Of a stretch of DNA of 64,000 nt, positions 56,179 through 64,000 are shown piece after piece. The stretch covers positions 248,001 through 312,000 of the forward strand of contig NZ_FOHX01000003.1 of assembly GCF_900111685.1 (NCBI RefSeq), written 5' to 3'. The first letter of the stretch is position 1, and each line of letters starts with the position of its first letter. The stretch is from Nonomuraea wenchangensis (GTDB lineage: Bacteria > Actinomycetota > Actinomycetes > Streptosporangiales > Streptosporangiaceae). The translations under genes and the position numbers were made by a program. The notes beneath the pieces are model-generated. The model saw nothing but the letters and a program-made list of their open reading frames with translations. It was not told the DNA's origin and ran no database searches.

Positions 56179-57564
56179 ATGGCCTGGCAAGGAGAGGTGG
56201 CGGCGCCCGCCGTACCGGCGCCGCGGATGGGCGAGGAGCCCGAGCTGCTGACCGCCGCGTGCACGGGCGACCCGGAGGCCGCGCACCGGCTCGGCAAGCT
56301 CTACGCCCAGCACGGCGACCGCGTGTCCGCCAAGCACTGGTGGGAGCTGGCCGCCGCGGGCGGCAACGTCGACAGCGCCTTCAACCTCGGCGTCTGGCAC
56401 GAGAAGCACGGCAGCCTGGTGGACGCCCTCACCTGGTACGAGTCCGCGGCTCTCGCCGGCGACGCCGAGGCCGCCGCCAACCTGGCGACGCTGCTGCTGG
56501 AGCAGCGCGGCGACGTCGAGACGGCCCGGCGCTGGTTCGAAAGCGCCGCCAGGGGCGGCTCCCGCGTGGCCGCCCGCCGGCTGGCGCTGGTCTGCGAGGA
56601 CGCCGGCGAGCGGGCCGCGGCGCGCGAGTGGCACCGCAGGGCGGCGGCGGCCGGCGACACGGCCTCCGCCCACGACCTCGGCTTCCTGGCGTACGCGGCG
56701 GGCGAGGACGAGGAGACCGTGCACTGGTGGGAGTCGGCCGCGCGGGGCGGGCACGTCGAGTCGGCCTACTGCATGGGCCTCTACCTCGACGCGGGGCGTG
56801 ATCCCGAGGGCGCCGAGGTCTACTACCGGCTGGCCGCGCGGAGCGAGCATCCGGGCGCGGCCTCCTGGCTCGGCGGCATCGCGCTGTCCCGTGGCGACCT
56901 GCGCACCGCGCGGGCCTGGTACGAACGGGCCGCCAACGCCGGCCGGGCCGAGGACCAGCGCATGGCCGGGTTCGTCTGCGTGGAGCTGGGCGACACCGCC
57001 TCGGCCGGCCACTGGTTCGGCCGGGCGGCGGCAGGTGGCGACGCCGAGGCGGCCTTCACCTACGGCCTGCTGCTCATCGCCGAGTTCGGCGACCTGGCCG
57101 GCGGCCGGCACTGGTTCAGGCAGGCGGCGCAGGCCGGCCACCGCGAGGCGGCGGTCGAGCTGGGCGGGCTGCTGACGGCCTCAGGCGAGCTGGGCGAGGC
57201 GCACCAGTGGCTGTCCGACCCGCCGCCGCCCGTCTGGGCCCGTCCCGCGGAGCCTGAGCTGGCCGCGAGGGCGGAGCTGGCCGCACTCGCGACCGGGCGG
57301 CGGGGCGGCGAGGCGCTCGACGCGGCCGAGCTGACCGAGATCCTCGCCACCTGGGACCTGATGACCCGGCCGCTGCACGACCATTCGGACGTGGTGAGCT
57401 GGCTGCTGCGGCGCACCGGGGCGCACCGCAGCGCGATCGAACACCTGGCGTCGGTGCGGGGCACGCTGCTGCGGCCGGGCGCCGCGCCGTGGCCGAGCCC
57501 CGCTGAGGTCCAGCACGTCCTCGCCACCGCCCGCGACCTGCGCGGGCGGCTCGGGCTGGAGTGA
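56179..57564 (+). CDS. Sel1-like repeat protein
   Basis: This 461-residue soluble protein consists of about nine Sel1-like (SLR) helical repeats of roughly 35 residues (AHRLGKLYAQHGDRVSAKHWWELAAAGGNVDSAFNLGVWHEKHGSLVDALTWYESAALAGDAEAAANLATLL...). Such repeats mediate protein contacts. A C-terminal non-repeat region (about 350-461) contains RRTGAHRSAIEHLASVRGTLL. ATG 56179 follows a weak CACCCT box by 7 nt. No partner is evident from the neighbours. Confidence 0.85.
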   Translation: MAWQGEVAAPAVPAPRMGEEPELLTAACTGDPEAAHRLGKLYAQHGDRVSAKHWWELAAAGGNVDSAFNLGVWHEKHGSLVDALTWYESAALAGDAEAAANLATLLLEQRGDVETARRWFESAARGGSRVAARRLALVCEDAGERAAAREWHRRAAAAGDTASAHDLGFLAYAAGEDEETVHWWESAARGGHVESAYCMGLYLDAGRDPEGAEVYYRLAARSEHPGAASWLGGIALSRGDLRTARAWYERAANAGRAEDQRMAGFVCVELGDTASAGHWFGRAAAGGDAEAAFTYGLLLIAEFGDLAGGRHWFRQAAQAGHREAAVELGGLLTASGELGEAHQWLSDPPPPVWARPAEPELAARAELAALATGRRGGEALDAAELTEILATWDLMTRPLHDHSDVVSWLLRRTGAHRSAIEHLASVRGTLLRPGAAPWPSPAEVQHVLATARDLRGRLGLE

Positions 57565-57584
57565 CGGGGCGCGGTCGTGGCTGG

Positions 57585-58694
57585 CTAGAGCACCTCGGAG
57601 AGCGGCGTGTAGGGCAGGTCGAGCGCCTCGGCGACCGGCCGGTTGGTCAGCCGGCCGGCGTGCGTGTTGAGGCCGGCGGCGAGCGCCTGGTCGGCCGTCA
57701 GCGCCTCGCACCAGCCGAGGTTGGCCAGCTTGACGGCGTACGGAAGGGTCGCGTTGGTCAGGGCGTGGGTGGAGGTGTGGGCCACCGAGCCCGGCATGTT
57801 GGCCACGCAGTAGAAGACCGACCCGTGCACCTGGTAGGTCGGCTCGGCGTGCGTGGTCGGCCGCGAGTCCTCGAAGCAGCCGCCCTGGTCGATGGCGATG
57901 TCCACCAGCACAGAGCCCGGCTTCATGCGGCTGACCAGCTCGTTGGAGACCAGCGTCGGGGCCTTGGCGCCGGGGATCAGTACCGCGCCGATCACCAGGT
58001 CGGCCTGGAGGACCTCCTGCTCGATGGCGTACCGGGTGGAGATGAGGGTCTTCATCCGGCCCTGGTAGATCGCGTCGATCTGGCGGAGCCGGTCGATGTT
58101 GGTGTCGAGTACGGTGACCTCGGCGCCCATGCCGACCGCGATCTGGGCCGCGTTCAGCCCCGACACGCCGCCGCCGATGACGACGACCTTGGCCGGGGCC
58201 ACGCCGGGCACGCCGCCGGGCAGGATGCCGCGCCCGCCGTTGAAGCGCATGAGGTTGTAGGCCCCCACCTGCGGGGCGAGCCGCCCGGCGACCTCCGACA
58301 TCGGGGCGAGCAGCGGCAGGGCGTTGCCGACCTGGACGGTCTCGTACGCGATGCCGGTCGTCCCGGCCGACAGCAGGGCGTCGGTGCACGGCCGGGAGGC
58401 CGCGAGGTGCAGGTAGGTGAACAGCACCAGCCCTTCGCGGAGCCGGTGGTACTCCTCCGCGATCGGCTCCTTGACCTTGAGCACCATGTCCGCCTCGGCC
58501 CAGACGGCGTCGGCGCCGTCGAGGATCTTCGCGCCGGCGGACAGGTACTCCTCGTCGGTGATGTGTGAGCCGAGGCCAGCACCACTCTGGACCATGACGT
58601 CGTGGCCGTTGCGCACCAGCTCGTGGACGCCGGCGGGTGTGACGGCCACGCGGTACTCGTGGTTCTTGACCTCGGCAGGGACGCCGATTTTCAT
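57585..58694 (-). CDS. ald: alanine dehydrogenase
   Basis: This 369-residue enzyme interconverts alanine with pyruvate and ammonia using NAD. Known active-site residues are in place: Arg15 ([10 protein letters not shown]), Lys75 ([10 protein letters not shown]), His96 (FTYLHLAAS). The NAD-binding glycine motif is [28 protein letters not shown]. It starts 56 nt downstream of an omega-transaminase stop, so the two probably form a unit in which alanine is recycled. Confidence 0.95.
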   Translation of the reverse strand: MKIGVPAEVKNHEYRVAVTPAGVHELVRNGHDVMVQSGAGLGSHITDEEYLSAGAKILDGADAVWAEADMVLKVKEPIAEEYHRLREGLVLFTYLHLAASRPCTDALLSAGTTGIAYETVQVGNALPLLAPMSEVAGRLAPQVGAYNLMRFNGGRGILPGGVPGVAPAKVVVIGGGVSGLNAAQIAVGMGAEVTVLDTNIDRLRQIDAIYQGRMKTLISTRYAIEQEVLQADLVIGAVLIPGAKAPTLVSNELVSRMKPGSVLVDIAIDQGGCFEDSRPTTHAEPTYQVHGSVFYCVANMPGSVAHTSTHALTNATLPYAVKLANLGWCEALTADQALAAGLNTHAGRLTNRPVAEALDLPYTPLSEVL

Positions 58695-58750
58695 GGCGGT
58701 GCATCCTTTCGGGTACCGGCACGCCGTCGTGCCGGGGGCTGAGGGGTGTG

Positions 58751-60133
58751 TCAGAGGCGGGCCCACGCCTCGGTGAGGACGCCACGAAGGATGGAGCCGA
58801 TCTCCTCGAACTCCTGCGGACCCGCGATCAGAGGGGGCGCGAGCTGGATGACGGGGTCGCCGCGGTCGTCGGCGCGGCAGTAGAGCCCGGCGTCGAACAG
58901 CGCCTTGGACAGGAAGCCGCGCAGCAGCCGCTCGGACTCGGCGGCGTCGAAGGTCTCCTTGGTGGCCTTGTCCTTGACGAGCTCGATGCCCCAGAAGTAG
59001 CCGGAGCCGCGCACGTCGCCGACGATGGGCAGCTCGCGCAGGTCGTCGAGGGTCTGCCGGAACAGCGGCTCGTTCCTGGTGACGTGGCCGAGCAGGTCCT
59101 CGCGCTCGAAGATGTCGAGGTTGGCGAGGGCGACGGCGGCCGAGACCGGGTGGCCGCCGAAGGTGTAGCCGTGGGCGAACATGGTGTCGCCGTCCTTGAA
59201 CGGCTCGAACAGCCGCTCGTGCGCGATCATCGCGCCGATGGGCGAGTAGCCGCTGGTCAGGCCCTTGGCGCAGGTGATGATGTCGGGCACGTAGTCGAAC
59301 TTCTGGCCGCCGAACATGGTGCCGAGGCGGCCGAAGGCGCAGATGACCTCGTCGGAGACGAGCAGGACGTCGTACTCGTCGCAGATCTCGCGCAGCCGCT
59401 GGAAGTAGCCGGGGGGCGGCGGGAAGCAGCCGCCGGCGTTCTGGACGGGCTCGGCGAAGACGGCGGCCACGGTGTCGGGGCCCTCCATCTCGATGGCGCG
59501 GGCCACGCGGTCGGCCGCCCAGATGCCGTACTCCTCGGGGGTCATGCCCGGGACGCCGGTGATCTCGTCGGCGCGGTAGTGGTTGGTGTTGGGCACGCGG
59601 ACCGAGCCGGGCACCAGCGGCTCGAACATCTGCTTGAACGCGGGGATGCCGGTGATCGACAGGGCGCCCTGCGGGGTGCCGTGGTAGGCGATCTGGCGGC
59701 TGATGACCTTGTGCTTGAGCGGCTTGCCGACAAGCTTGTAGTACTGCTTGGCGAGCTTCCACGCGGTCTCGACGGCCTCGCCGCCGCCGGTGGTGAAGAA
59801 GACGCGGTTGAGCTCGCCGGGGGTCTGCGCGGCCAGGCGCTCGGCCAGCTCGGCGGCCTTGGGGTGGGCGTAGGACCACAGAGGGAAGAAGGCCAGCTCC
59901 TGGGCCTGCTTGGCGGCGGCGTCGGCCAGCTCCTGGCGGCCGTGGCCGACCTGGACGACGAAGAGCCCGGCCAGGCCGTCGAGGTAACGCTTGCCGTGGA
60001 TGTCGTAGACGTAGGACCCCTCACCGCGCACGATGGTCGGGATCTCGGACTGTTCGTAGGCGCTGTGCCTGGTGAAGTGCAACCAAAGATGGTCTTGCGC
60101 GGCCTTCAGGACGTCGTGTTCCGGCTGCGTCAT
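58751..60133 (-). CDS. class III (omega) aminotransferase
   Basis: This 460-residue PLP enzyme moves amino groups from omega-amino acids or amines to pyruvate or a 2-oxoacid. The PLP lysine is Lys290 in ITCAKGLTSGYSPIGA and the Asp pairing with the pyridine nitrogen is Asp261 in LVSDEVICAFGRLG. TTGGGEAVETAWKLA binds the phosphate. GAGGGAAG precedes ATG 60131-60133. Coupling with alanine dehydrogenase suggests pyruvate/alanine as the acceptor pair. Confidence 0.9.
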   Translation of the reverse strand: MTQPEHDVLKAAQDHLWLHFTRHSAYEQSEIPTIVRGEGSYVYDIHGKRYLDGLAGLFVVQVGHGRQELADAAAKQAQELAFFPLWSYAHPKAAELAERLAAQTPGELNRVFFTTGGGEAVETAWKLAKQYYKLVGKPLKHKVISRQIAYHGTPQGALSITGIPAFKQMFEPLVPGSVRVPNTNHYRADEITGVPGMTPEEYGIWAADRVARAIEMEGPDTVAAVFAEPVQNAGGCFPPPPGYFQRLREICDEYDVLLVSDEVICAFGRLGTMFGGQKFDYVPDIITCAKGLTSGYSPIGAMIAHERLFEPFKDGDTMFAHGYTFGGHPVSAAVALANLDIFEREDLLGHVTRNEPLFRQTLDDLRELPIVGDVRGSGYFWGIELVKDKATKETFDAAESERLLRGFLSKALFDAGLYCRADDRGDPVIQLAPPLIAGPQEFEEIGSILRGVLTEAWARL

Positions 60134-60177
60134 GGTTATCTTCCCTCGTCTCTCAGCTAGCCCAAGTTTGCCTGCTC

Positions 60178-60203
60178 ACCGATCGTTTGCCAAGCGAATC
60201 GGT
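60178..60203. promoter_or_regulatory. inverted repeat in transaminase/peptidase divergent region
   Basis: ACCGAT and ATCGGT flank 14 nt in the 267-nt region between the transaminase and peptidase starts. It may be an operator. The region also holds a TAGATT box (60269-60274) facing the peptidase; no gene is seen. Confidence 0.35.
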
Positions 60204-60400
60204 CGTAGCACTGTGCGGGGAAATCGAGATCCGCAGCAGCACCATGTAACGGCAACGAAATCCGCATGTAGATTAACGCGAGGAAGCATGTCCGTTTCGC
60301 CCCATTTACGAGGATGCGTCCCAGCTAGGCGGGCGGATGTGATCCAATGAGTGGCAAACTGTCCAGCTTCGACGAGAACCACCCCCGGGGGAGCGTCCCA

Positions 60401-61750
60401 GTGACTCCAGACCAGATAGAGAGCGCCGTAGCCGCCTCGATGCCCCAGACGGTCGAGGACCTCAAGCGGCTGGCCGCCATCCCCTCCGTCGCGTTCCCGG
60501 GGCACCCGGAGGAGCCCGTGCTCGCCGCCGCCGCGGTGACCGAGGACCTGCTCCGCTCGGCCGGCCTGCCGCGCGTGCAGCAGGTCGCCGTCGAGGGCAG
60601 CTACCCCGCGGTCTACGCCGAGGCCCCCGCCCCGCCCGGCGCCCCCACCGTGCTGCTGTACGCGCACTACGACGTGCAGCCCGCCGGCGACCCGGCCGCC
60701 TGGCGCACGCCCCCGTTCGAGCCGACCCTCATCGACGGCCGCCTCTACGGCCGCGGCACCGCCGACGACAAGTCCGGCGTGATGTCGCACGTCGCCGCCC
60801 TGCGCGCGTTCCGCGGCCGGTTCCCGGTGGGGATCAAGGTCATCGTCGAGGGCCAGGAGGAGTACGCGGGCGAGCGCCTGGAGGCGTTCGTCGAGCGCAA
60901 CCCCGAGCTGCTGCGCGCCGACGCCATCGTGGTCGCCGACACCGGCAACCCGCGCGTCGGCGACCCGGCGGTCACGACCTCGCTGCGCGGCATGGCCGCC
61001 TTCACCGTCGAGGTCCGCACGCTGCGCGAGCCCGTGCACAGCGGCTCGGCCGGCGGCGCCGCCCCCGACGCGCTGGCCGCGCTCATGCGCATGCTGACCG
61101 CGCTGCACGACGACAACGGCGACATCCGCGTCCCCGGGCTGCCGCGCGGCTCGTTCTTCGGCCAGGGGCCGTCGGAGGAGGAGTTCAGGAAGACGGCCGG
61201 GGTGCTGGACGGGGTGTCACTGGTGGGCTCCGGCTCGCTCGCCGACCGCCTGTGGTCGTCGTACGCCATCACCGTCACCGGCCTCGACGTGCCGACGGTG
61301 GCGCAGGCGATCAACGCGGTGCAGCCCGTGGCGCGGGCCCGCGTGACGGTCCGCGTCCCGCCGGCCGGCGACCCGAAGACGACCGTGAACGCCGTCGTCG
61401 ACTTCCTGCGCCAGGTGGCCCCGTGGGGGGTGCAGGTGGGCTTCGGCGACTTCACCGTGGGCTCCGGCTTCCAGGCCGACTCCGGCGGCGCCGCCCGCGC
61501 CGCGCTCAACCGGGCCATGGAGCGCGCCTTCGGCCGCCCGCCGCGCGACGTCGGCGCCGGCGGCTCCATCCCGCTGGTCAACACGCTGCTCAAGCAGTTC
61601 CCCGCGGCGGAGATCCTGCTGTTCGGCGCCGAGGACGAGGACGCCGGCTGCCACGCCCCCAACGAGCGGGTGGACCTGGAGGAGCTGCGCAAGGTCGCCA
61701 CCGCCGAGGCCCTGTTCCTCCTGGAGCTCGGCTCCCCCGGCGCGGCCTGA
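60401..61750 (+). CDS. M20-family metallopeptidase (dipeptidase)
   Basis: This 449-residue zinc peptidase has the motifs YAHYDVQPAG (metal His89, Asp91), YGRGTADDKSGV (bridging Asp122), VEGQEEYAGE (catalytic Glu153, metal Glu154), VADTGNPR and GCHAPNE near the C-terminus. It cleaves di- or small peptides or N-acylated amino acids. GTG 60401 is preceded by GGGGGAG; ATG 60347 is in frame but has no ribosome binding site. Confidence 0.9.
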   Translation: MTPDQIESAVAASMPQTVEDLKRLAAIPSVAFPGHPEEPVLAAAAVTEDLLRSAGLPRVQQVAVEGSYPAVYAEAPAPPGAPTVLLYAHYDVQPAGDPAAWRTPPFEPTLIDGRLYGRGTADDKSGVMSHVAALRAFRGRFPVGIKVIVEGQEEYAGERLEAFVERNPELLRADAIVVADTGNPRVGDPAVTTSLRGMAAFTVEVRTLREPVHSGSAGGAAPDALAALMRMLTALHDDNGDIRVPGLPRGSFFGQGPSEEEFRKTAGVLDGVSLVGSGSLADRLWSSYAITVTGLDVPTVAQAINAVQPVARARVTVRVPPAGDPKTTVNAVVDFLRQVAPWGVQVGFGDFTVGSGFQADSGGAARAALNRAMERAFGRPPRDVGAGGSIPLVNTLLKQFPAAEILLFGAEDEDAGCHAPNERVDLEELRKVATAEALFLLELGSPGAA

Positions 61751-61757
61751 CCCTGCT

Positions 61758-62222
61758 TCAGCCGCCTGACCCGGAGGGGTTCTCCGCCAGCAGCTCCCTG
61801 TGGGCGGGCTGGAGGCCCTCCGGGAGGTCGCCGGGGTCGCACCAGCGGGCCTCCAGGATCTCCAGGGGGTCCAGCTTCAGGGTGCCGCCGGTCAGTACGG
61901 CCTCGTAGGCGACCTCGGCGCGCAGGGCGTAGCCGCTGCGGACCCTGAGCAGCCGGCCCACGCGCACGTCCAGGCCGGTCTCCTCGCGTACCTCACGGCG
62001 GACGGTCTCCTCGAACGTCTCCCCCCGCTTGGCGTAGCCCGTGGGGAAGCCCCACGGGCGGCGCTCCGGCCACAGCCGGTGGCACAGCACGAGCAGCCGG
62101 CCCTCGTCGTCGCGCACCAGGCCGGTGACGCCGATCATGAACGTGGCGTGCGTGAGCCACACCAGCCGCCACCGCAGCCGGCCGCCCAGCATCCTCCACA
62201 CGCGGGCGAGAAGCCGTGTCAC
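61758..62222 (-). CDS. NUDIX hydrolase
   Basis: This 154-residue hydrolase has the Nudix box GYAKRGETFEETVRREVREETGL matching G-x5-E-x7-REV-xEE-xG. It cleaves nucleoside diphosphates linked to another group; the specific substrate is not evident. An N-terminal basic/tryptophan-rich helix (TRLLARVWRMLGGRLRWRLVWLTHATFMIGVTG) precedes the fold. GTG 62220-62222 has an AAGGAG site. Confidence 0.9.
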   Translation of the reverse strand: MTRLLARVWRMLGGRLRWRLVWLTHATFMIGVTGLVRDDEGRLLVLCHRLWPERRPWGFPTGYAKRGETFEETVRREVREETGLDVRVGRLLRVRSGYALRAEVAYEAVLTGGTLKLDPLEILEARWCDPGDLPEGLQPAHRELLAENPSGSGG

Positions 62223-62277
62223 CGCGCTCCTTCTCTCTCTAGATCGTTCGTGGTCCCGTGGGACATAGTGTCGCGTG

Positions 62278-62928
62278 ATGGACTGGAACGAGTGGCACGA
62301 CGAGTACGACCGGCCGGGCTCACGGCTGGCGCGGCGGTTGGTGGCGGTCCAGGAGCGCGTCAGGGCGGCGCTGGACGCCGCGCCCGCCGGGCCGTTGCGG
62401 GTGATCAGCATGTGCGCGGGCCAGGGGCGGGACCTCATCCCCGTGCTGGCGGAGCACCCTCGGCGCGACGACGTACGGGCGCGGCTGGTGGAGCTGGACC
62501 CCGCCAACTGCGATCTCGCGCGCGCCGCCGCCGCGGCGGCCGGGCTCGGCCGGGTCGAGGTGGTCGAAGGGGACGCCTCCCTCGCCGGCGGGTACGCGGA
62601 CCTGGCGCCGGCGGACCTCGTCCTCGCCTGCGGCATCTTCGGCAACATCAGCGACGACGACGTGCGGCGGACCGTCGGCTTCTTCCCTCAGCTGTGCGCG
62701 GAGGGCGGCACGGTCGTCTGGACCCGGCATCGCGAGGAGCCGGACCTGGTGCCGCGGATCCGCACGTGGTTCGAGGAGAACGGCTTCGCCCTGGAGTGGG
62801 TGTCGCCGCCGCAGGCCGGGTACGGGGTCGGCGCCCACCGCTTCACCGGGCGCCCGCGGCCGCTCGCGGCCGGGGAGAGCATGTTCAGCTTCCTCGGTTA
62901 CGACCAGCCGCGCCCGGCCGGTTCCTAG
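62278..62928 (+). CDS. SAM-dependent methyltransferase-like protein
   Basis: This 216-residue class I methyltransferase-like protein has VISMCAGQGRDLIPVLAEHPRRDDVRARLVELDPANCDLARAAAAAAGLGRVEVVEGDA, the SAM-binding glycine loop and acidic motif. A GTRHREE-type late segment (VVWTRHREEPDL) follows. TAGTGT ends 6 nt before ATG 62278 (leaderless); a GTG one codon earlier is possible. The substrate is unknown. Confidence 0.85.
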   Translation: MDWNEWHDEYDRPGSRLARRLVAVQERVRAALDAAPAGPLRVISMCAGQGRDLIPVLAEHPRRDDVRARLVELDPANCDLARAAAAAAGLGRVEVVEGDASLAGGYADLAPADLVLACGIFGNISDDDVRRTVGFFPQLCAEGGTVVWTRHREEPDLVPRIRTWFEENGFALEWVSPPQAGYGVGAHRFTGRPRPLAAGESMFSFLGYDQPRPAGS

Positions 62929-62954
62929 GGTGGCCTGAGGTCAGTGCCCAGAGG

Positions 62955-63140
62955 TCAGTGCTCGGCCGCGTGGCGGGGCGGCGTGCCGGTGTGGACGAGG
63001 CGCAGGCCGGTCTCCACCAGGGCCCAGCCGAGCCGGGCGCGCCACCGGTGCGGGGCCGCTGTCGTCCGAGGGCGGGCGGCCTCGGCTCGCAGTTCGCGGG
63101 CCCGGACTCGCTCGACGTACAGGTAAAGATCGGGATCCAT
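62955..63140 (-). CDS. small basic protein, 61 aa
   Basis: MDPDLYLYVERVRARELRAEAARPRTTAAPHRW... is a basic helical protein with no known domain. An AGGAGG site precedes its ATG and it follows the regulator gene by 21 nt, so the pair is cotranscribed. The function is unknown. Confidence 0.6.
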   Translation of the reverse strand: MDPDLYLYVERVRARELRAEAARPRTTAAPHRWRARLGWALVETGLRLVHTGTPPRHAAEH

Positions 63141-63161
63141 GGGGGTTCCTCCTGGTCGGTG

Positions 63162-63761
63162 TCATGGCCGCCACGAGCGGAACGGGAAACCGTACATGTG
63201 GACGGCGACGCTCTCGCGCCCCTCCGTGTCGCCCGCGTCGCGGGCCGCCCGGCCGCGTGCCCGCCACCGGTCGGACAGCTCGCGCAGCTCGTCGCCCAGG
63301 TCGCGCAGCTCGTCGGACGTGAGCCACATCAGGTATTCGGAGGAGAAGGCCGCGTCGCGCCAGGCGGGCTCCCAGCCCATCTGGGCGTCGAGGAAGCTTT
63401 CGTACATCTCGTGCTGCTGGCGGGTGTGGGCGCGGCTCACGGCGGCGTGGACGGCGACCTCCTCGGGGTTGTCACGGAAGTCCGCGTCCCTGGTGGAGAT
63501 GCTCTCGGCGGCCGGGCGCCACCAGCGCTCGCGGGCGTCGCCGCCGCCGGCCCCCGGCGCCTCCTCGATGAGGCCGTGCGCGGCCAGCTTGCGCAGGTGG
63601 TAGCTGACCAGGCTCACGGCCTCGTCGACCTGGTCGGCGAGGTGCGAGGCGGTGGCCGAGCCCGCGACGTAGAGCGCGCGGTAGAGCTTCATGCGCAGCG
63701 GGTGCCCGAGCGCCTTGAGCGTGTCGAGGTCGCGGACCTGGCGCGTCTTCTCGGTGGCCAT
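63162..63761 (-). CDS. ArsR-family winged-helix regulator
   Basis: This 199-residue regulator has a HTH (LDTLKALGHPLRMKLYRALYVAGSATASHLADQVDEAVSLVSYHLRKLAAHGLIEEAPG... RERWWRP) and a helical C-terminal extension (LRDLGDELRELSDRWRARGRAARDAG). TATCGT (-10) lies 6 nt from ATG 63759-63761, so the transcript is leaderless. The perfect palindrome TTATTTGCGCAAATAA overlaps the -35 box, indicating autorepression. It has no cysteine metal site. Confidence 0.9.
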   Translation of the reverse strand: MATEKTRQVRDLDTLKALGHPLRMKLYRALYVAGSATASHLADQVDEAVSLVSYHLRKLAAHGLIEEAPGAGGGDARERWWRPAAESISTRDADFRDNPEEVAVHAAVSRAHTRQQHEMYESFLDAQMGWEPAWRDAAFSSEYLMWLTSDELRDLGDELRELSDRWRARGRAARDAGDTEGRESVAVHMYGFPFRSWRP

Positions 63762-63767
63762 GACACC

Positions 63768-63800
63768 ACGATAGATGGGAAAACTTATTTGCGCAAATAA
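63768..63800 (-). promoter_or_regulatory. ArsR promoter with palindromic operator
   Basis: On the minus strand TTGCGC (63796-63791), a 17-nt spacer and TATCGT (63773-63768) form the promoter. The perfect 16-bp palindrome TTATTTGCGCAAATAA (63785-63800) covers the -35 box. Confidence 0.75.
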
Positions 63801-63817
63801 AATTGCGCATCTGCCGC

Positions 63818-64000
63818 TCAGAAGCTCCAGCGGGTCTGCGCGTACGAGCCCTTGGCGAAGCCCAGCACCTTGCCGGGAACGAGCGCGAACACCAGCGCCT
63901 CCCCGCCCGCCTCGTGCGTGAAGACGCCGTCGCCGACACCGAAACGCCAGCCGGGGCCGTACTTCGCCTCCCACGCGGCGGCAAGGTCCTTGAGCCTGCC
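63818..64000 (-). CDS. pyridoxamine 5'-phosphate oxidase-like protein, C-terminal end (start beyond window)
   Basis: Only the last 60 residues are in the window, beginning GRLKDLAAAWEAKYGPGWRF and ending VLGFAKGSYAQTRWSF. The phrase WEAKYGPGWRF and terminal GFAKG..QTRW are typical of flavin/F420-binding PNPOx-like proteins in actinomycetes. It lies upstream of the ArsR-family gene on the same strand. The rest cannot be judged. Confidence 0.7.
   Translation of the reverse strand, partial: GRLKDLAAAWEAKYGPGWRFGVGDGVFTHEAGGEALVFALVPGKVLGFAKGSYAQTRWSF

Noticed and set aside
1..64000. tRNA, rRNA or insertion sequences
   Set aside because: No cloverleaf-like or transposase sequence was recognised by eye; a tRNA search program would be needed to exclude them with certainty.

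Overview
The window is high-GC DNA with GTG and ATG starts, many 4-nt ATGA/GTGA overlaps and many starts that sit about 6-7 nt behind a -10-like hexamer (leaderless style). Together with F420-type (LLM) oxidoreductases, SpoIIE/STAS partner-switching proteins, a LAL regulator, leaderless repressors and a large serine integrase, this points to a filamentous actinomycete. A Streptosporangiaceae-like genome (for example Nonomuraea) is my impression only; the genus is not proven from the sequence.

Positions 1-4,820 are the right end of an integrated element. A train of small coupled genes (1-1,868, minus strand) is led by a Cro-like regulator. This lies opposite a CI/XRE-like repressor (2,042-2,596) with a recognisable leaderless promoter and paired operator-like repeats. 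A membrane protein with 11-residue repeats follows, then a large serine integrase (3,334-4,794). The element end abuts a membrane dipeptidase gene (to 6,124) that has lost its 5' end, so the integration appears to be inside that gene.

Positions 6,100-20,800 carry an APH(6)-type kinase, a PLP decarboxylase beside a PucR regulator, a DoxX-like membrane protein, and then one long minus-strand transcription unit. That unit encodes a 1,388-residue sensor kinase/response regulator/PP2C phosphatase/anti-sigma-like kinase, a STAS protein, an ArsR repressor, an MgtA-type Mg2+ P-ATPase and a rhomboid protease. A second STAS gene and a WYL regulator lie next to it.

Positions 20,900-35,600 hold metabolic and redox genes with their regulators: a Ser/Thr dehydratase, methyltransferase, BBE-type flavin oxidase, LLM oxidoreductase, MarR, MerR, FMN reductase, AraC, a proline/glutamine-rich membrane protein, a LAL regulator, LysE plus TetR, and an exported metallo-hydrolase. 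Several have clear palindromic operators.

Positions 35,790-40,126 form a D-amino-acid catabolic cluster: N-acyl-D-amino-acid deacylase, a D-threonine aldolase/D-serine dehydratase-like enzyme, RidA and a TIM-barrel-like protein. Next come a two-component system whose kinase is fused in frame to a DUF4173-like membrane domain, an arylamine N-acetyltransferase, a tandem pseudokinase, an ECF sigma factor with its partner, SURF1/DUF3817, a Baeyer-Villiger-type monooxygenase, gamma-glutamyltransferase, a NarL-type two-component pair, a SafE-like protein, a Sel1-repeat protein, alanine dehydrogenase with an omega-transaminase, an M20 peptidase, NUDIX, and at the end an ArsR-family regulator with a perfect palindromic operator. 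No tRNA, rRNA, CRISPR array or insertion sequence was seen, and no gap longer than 300 nt lacks a gene.
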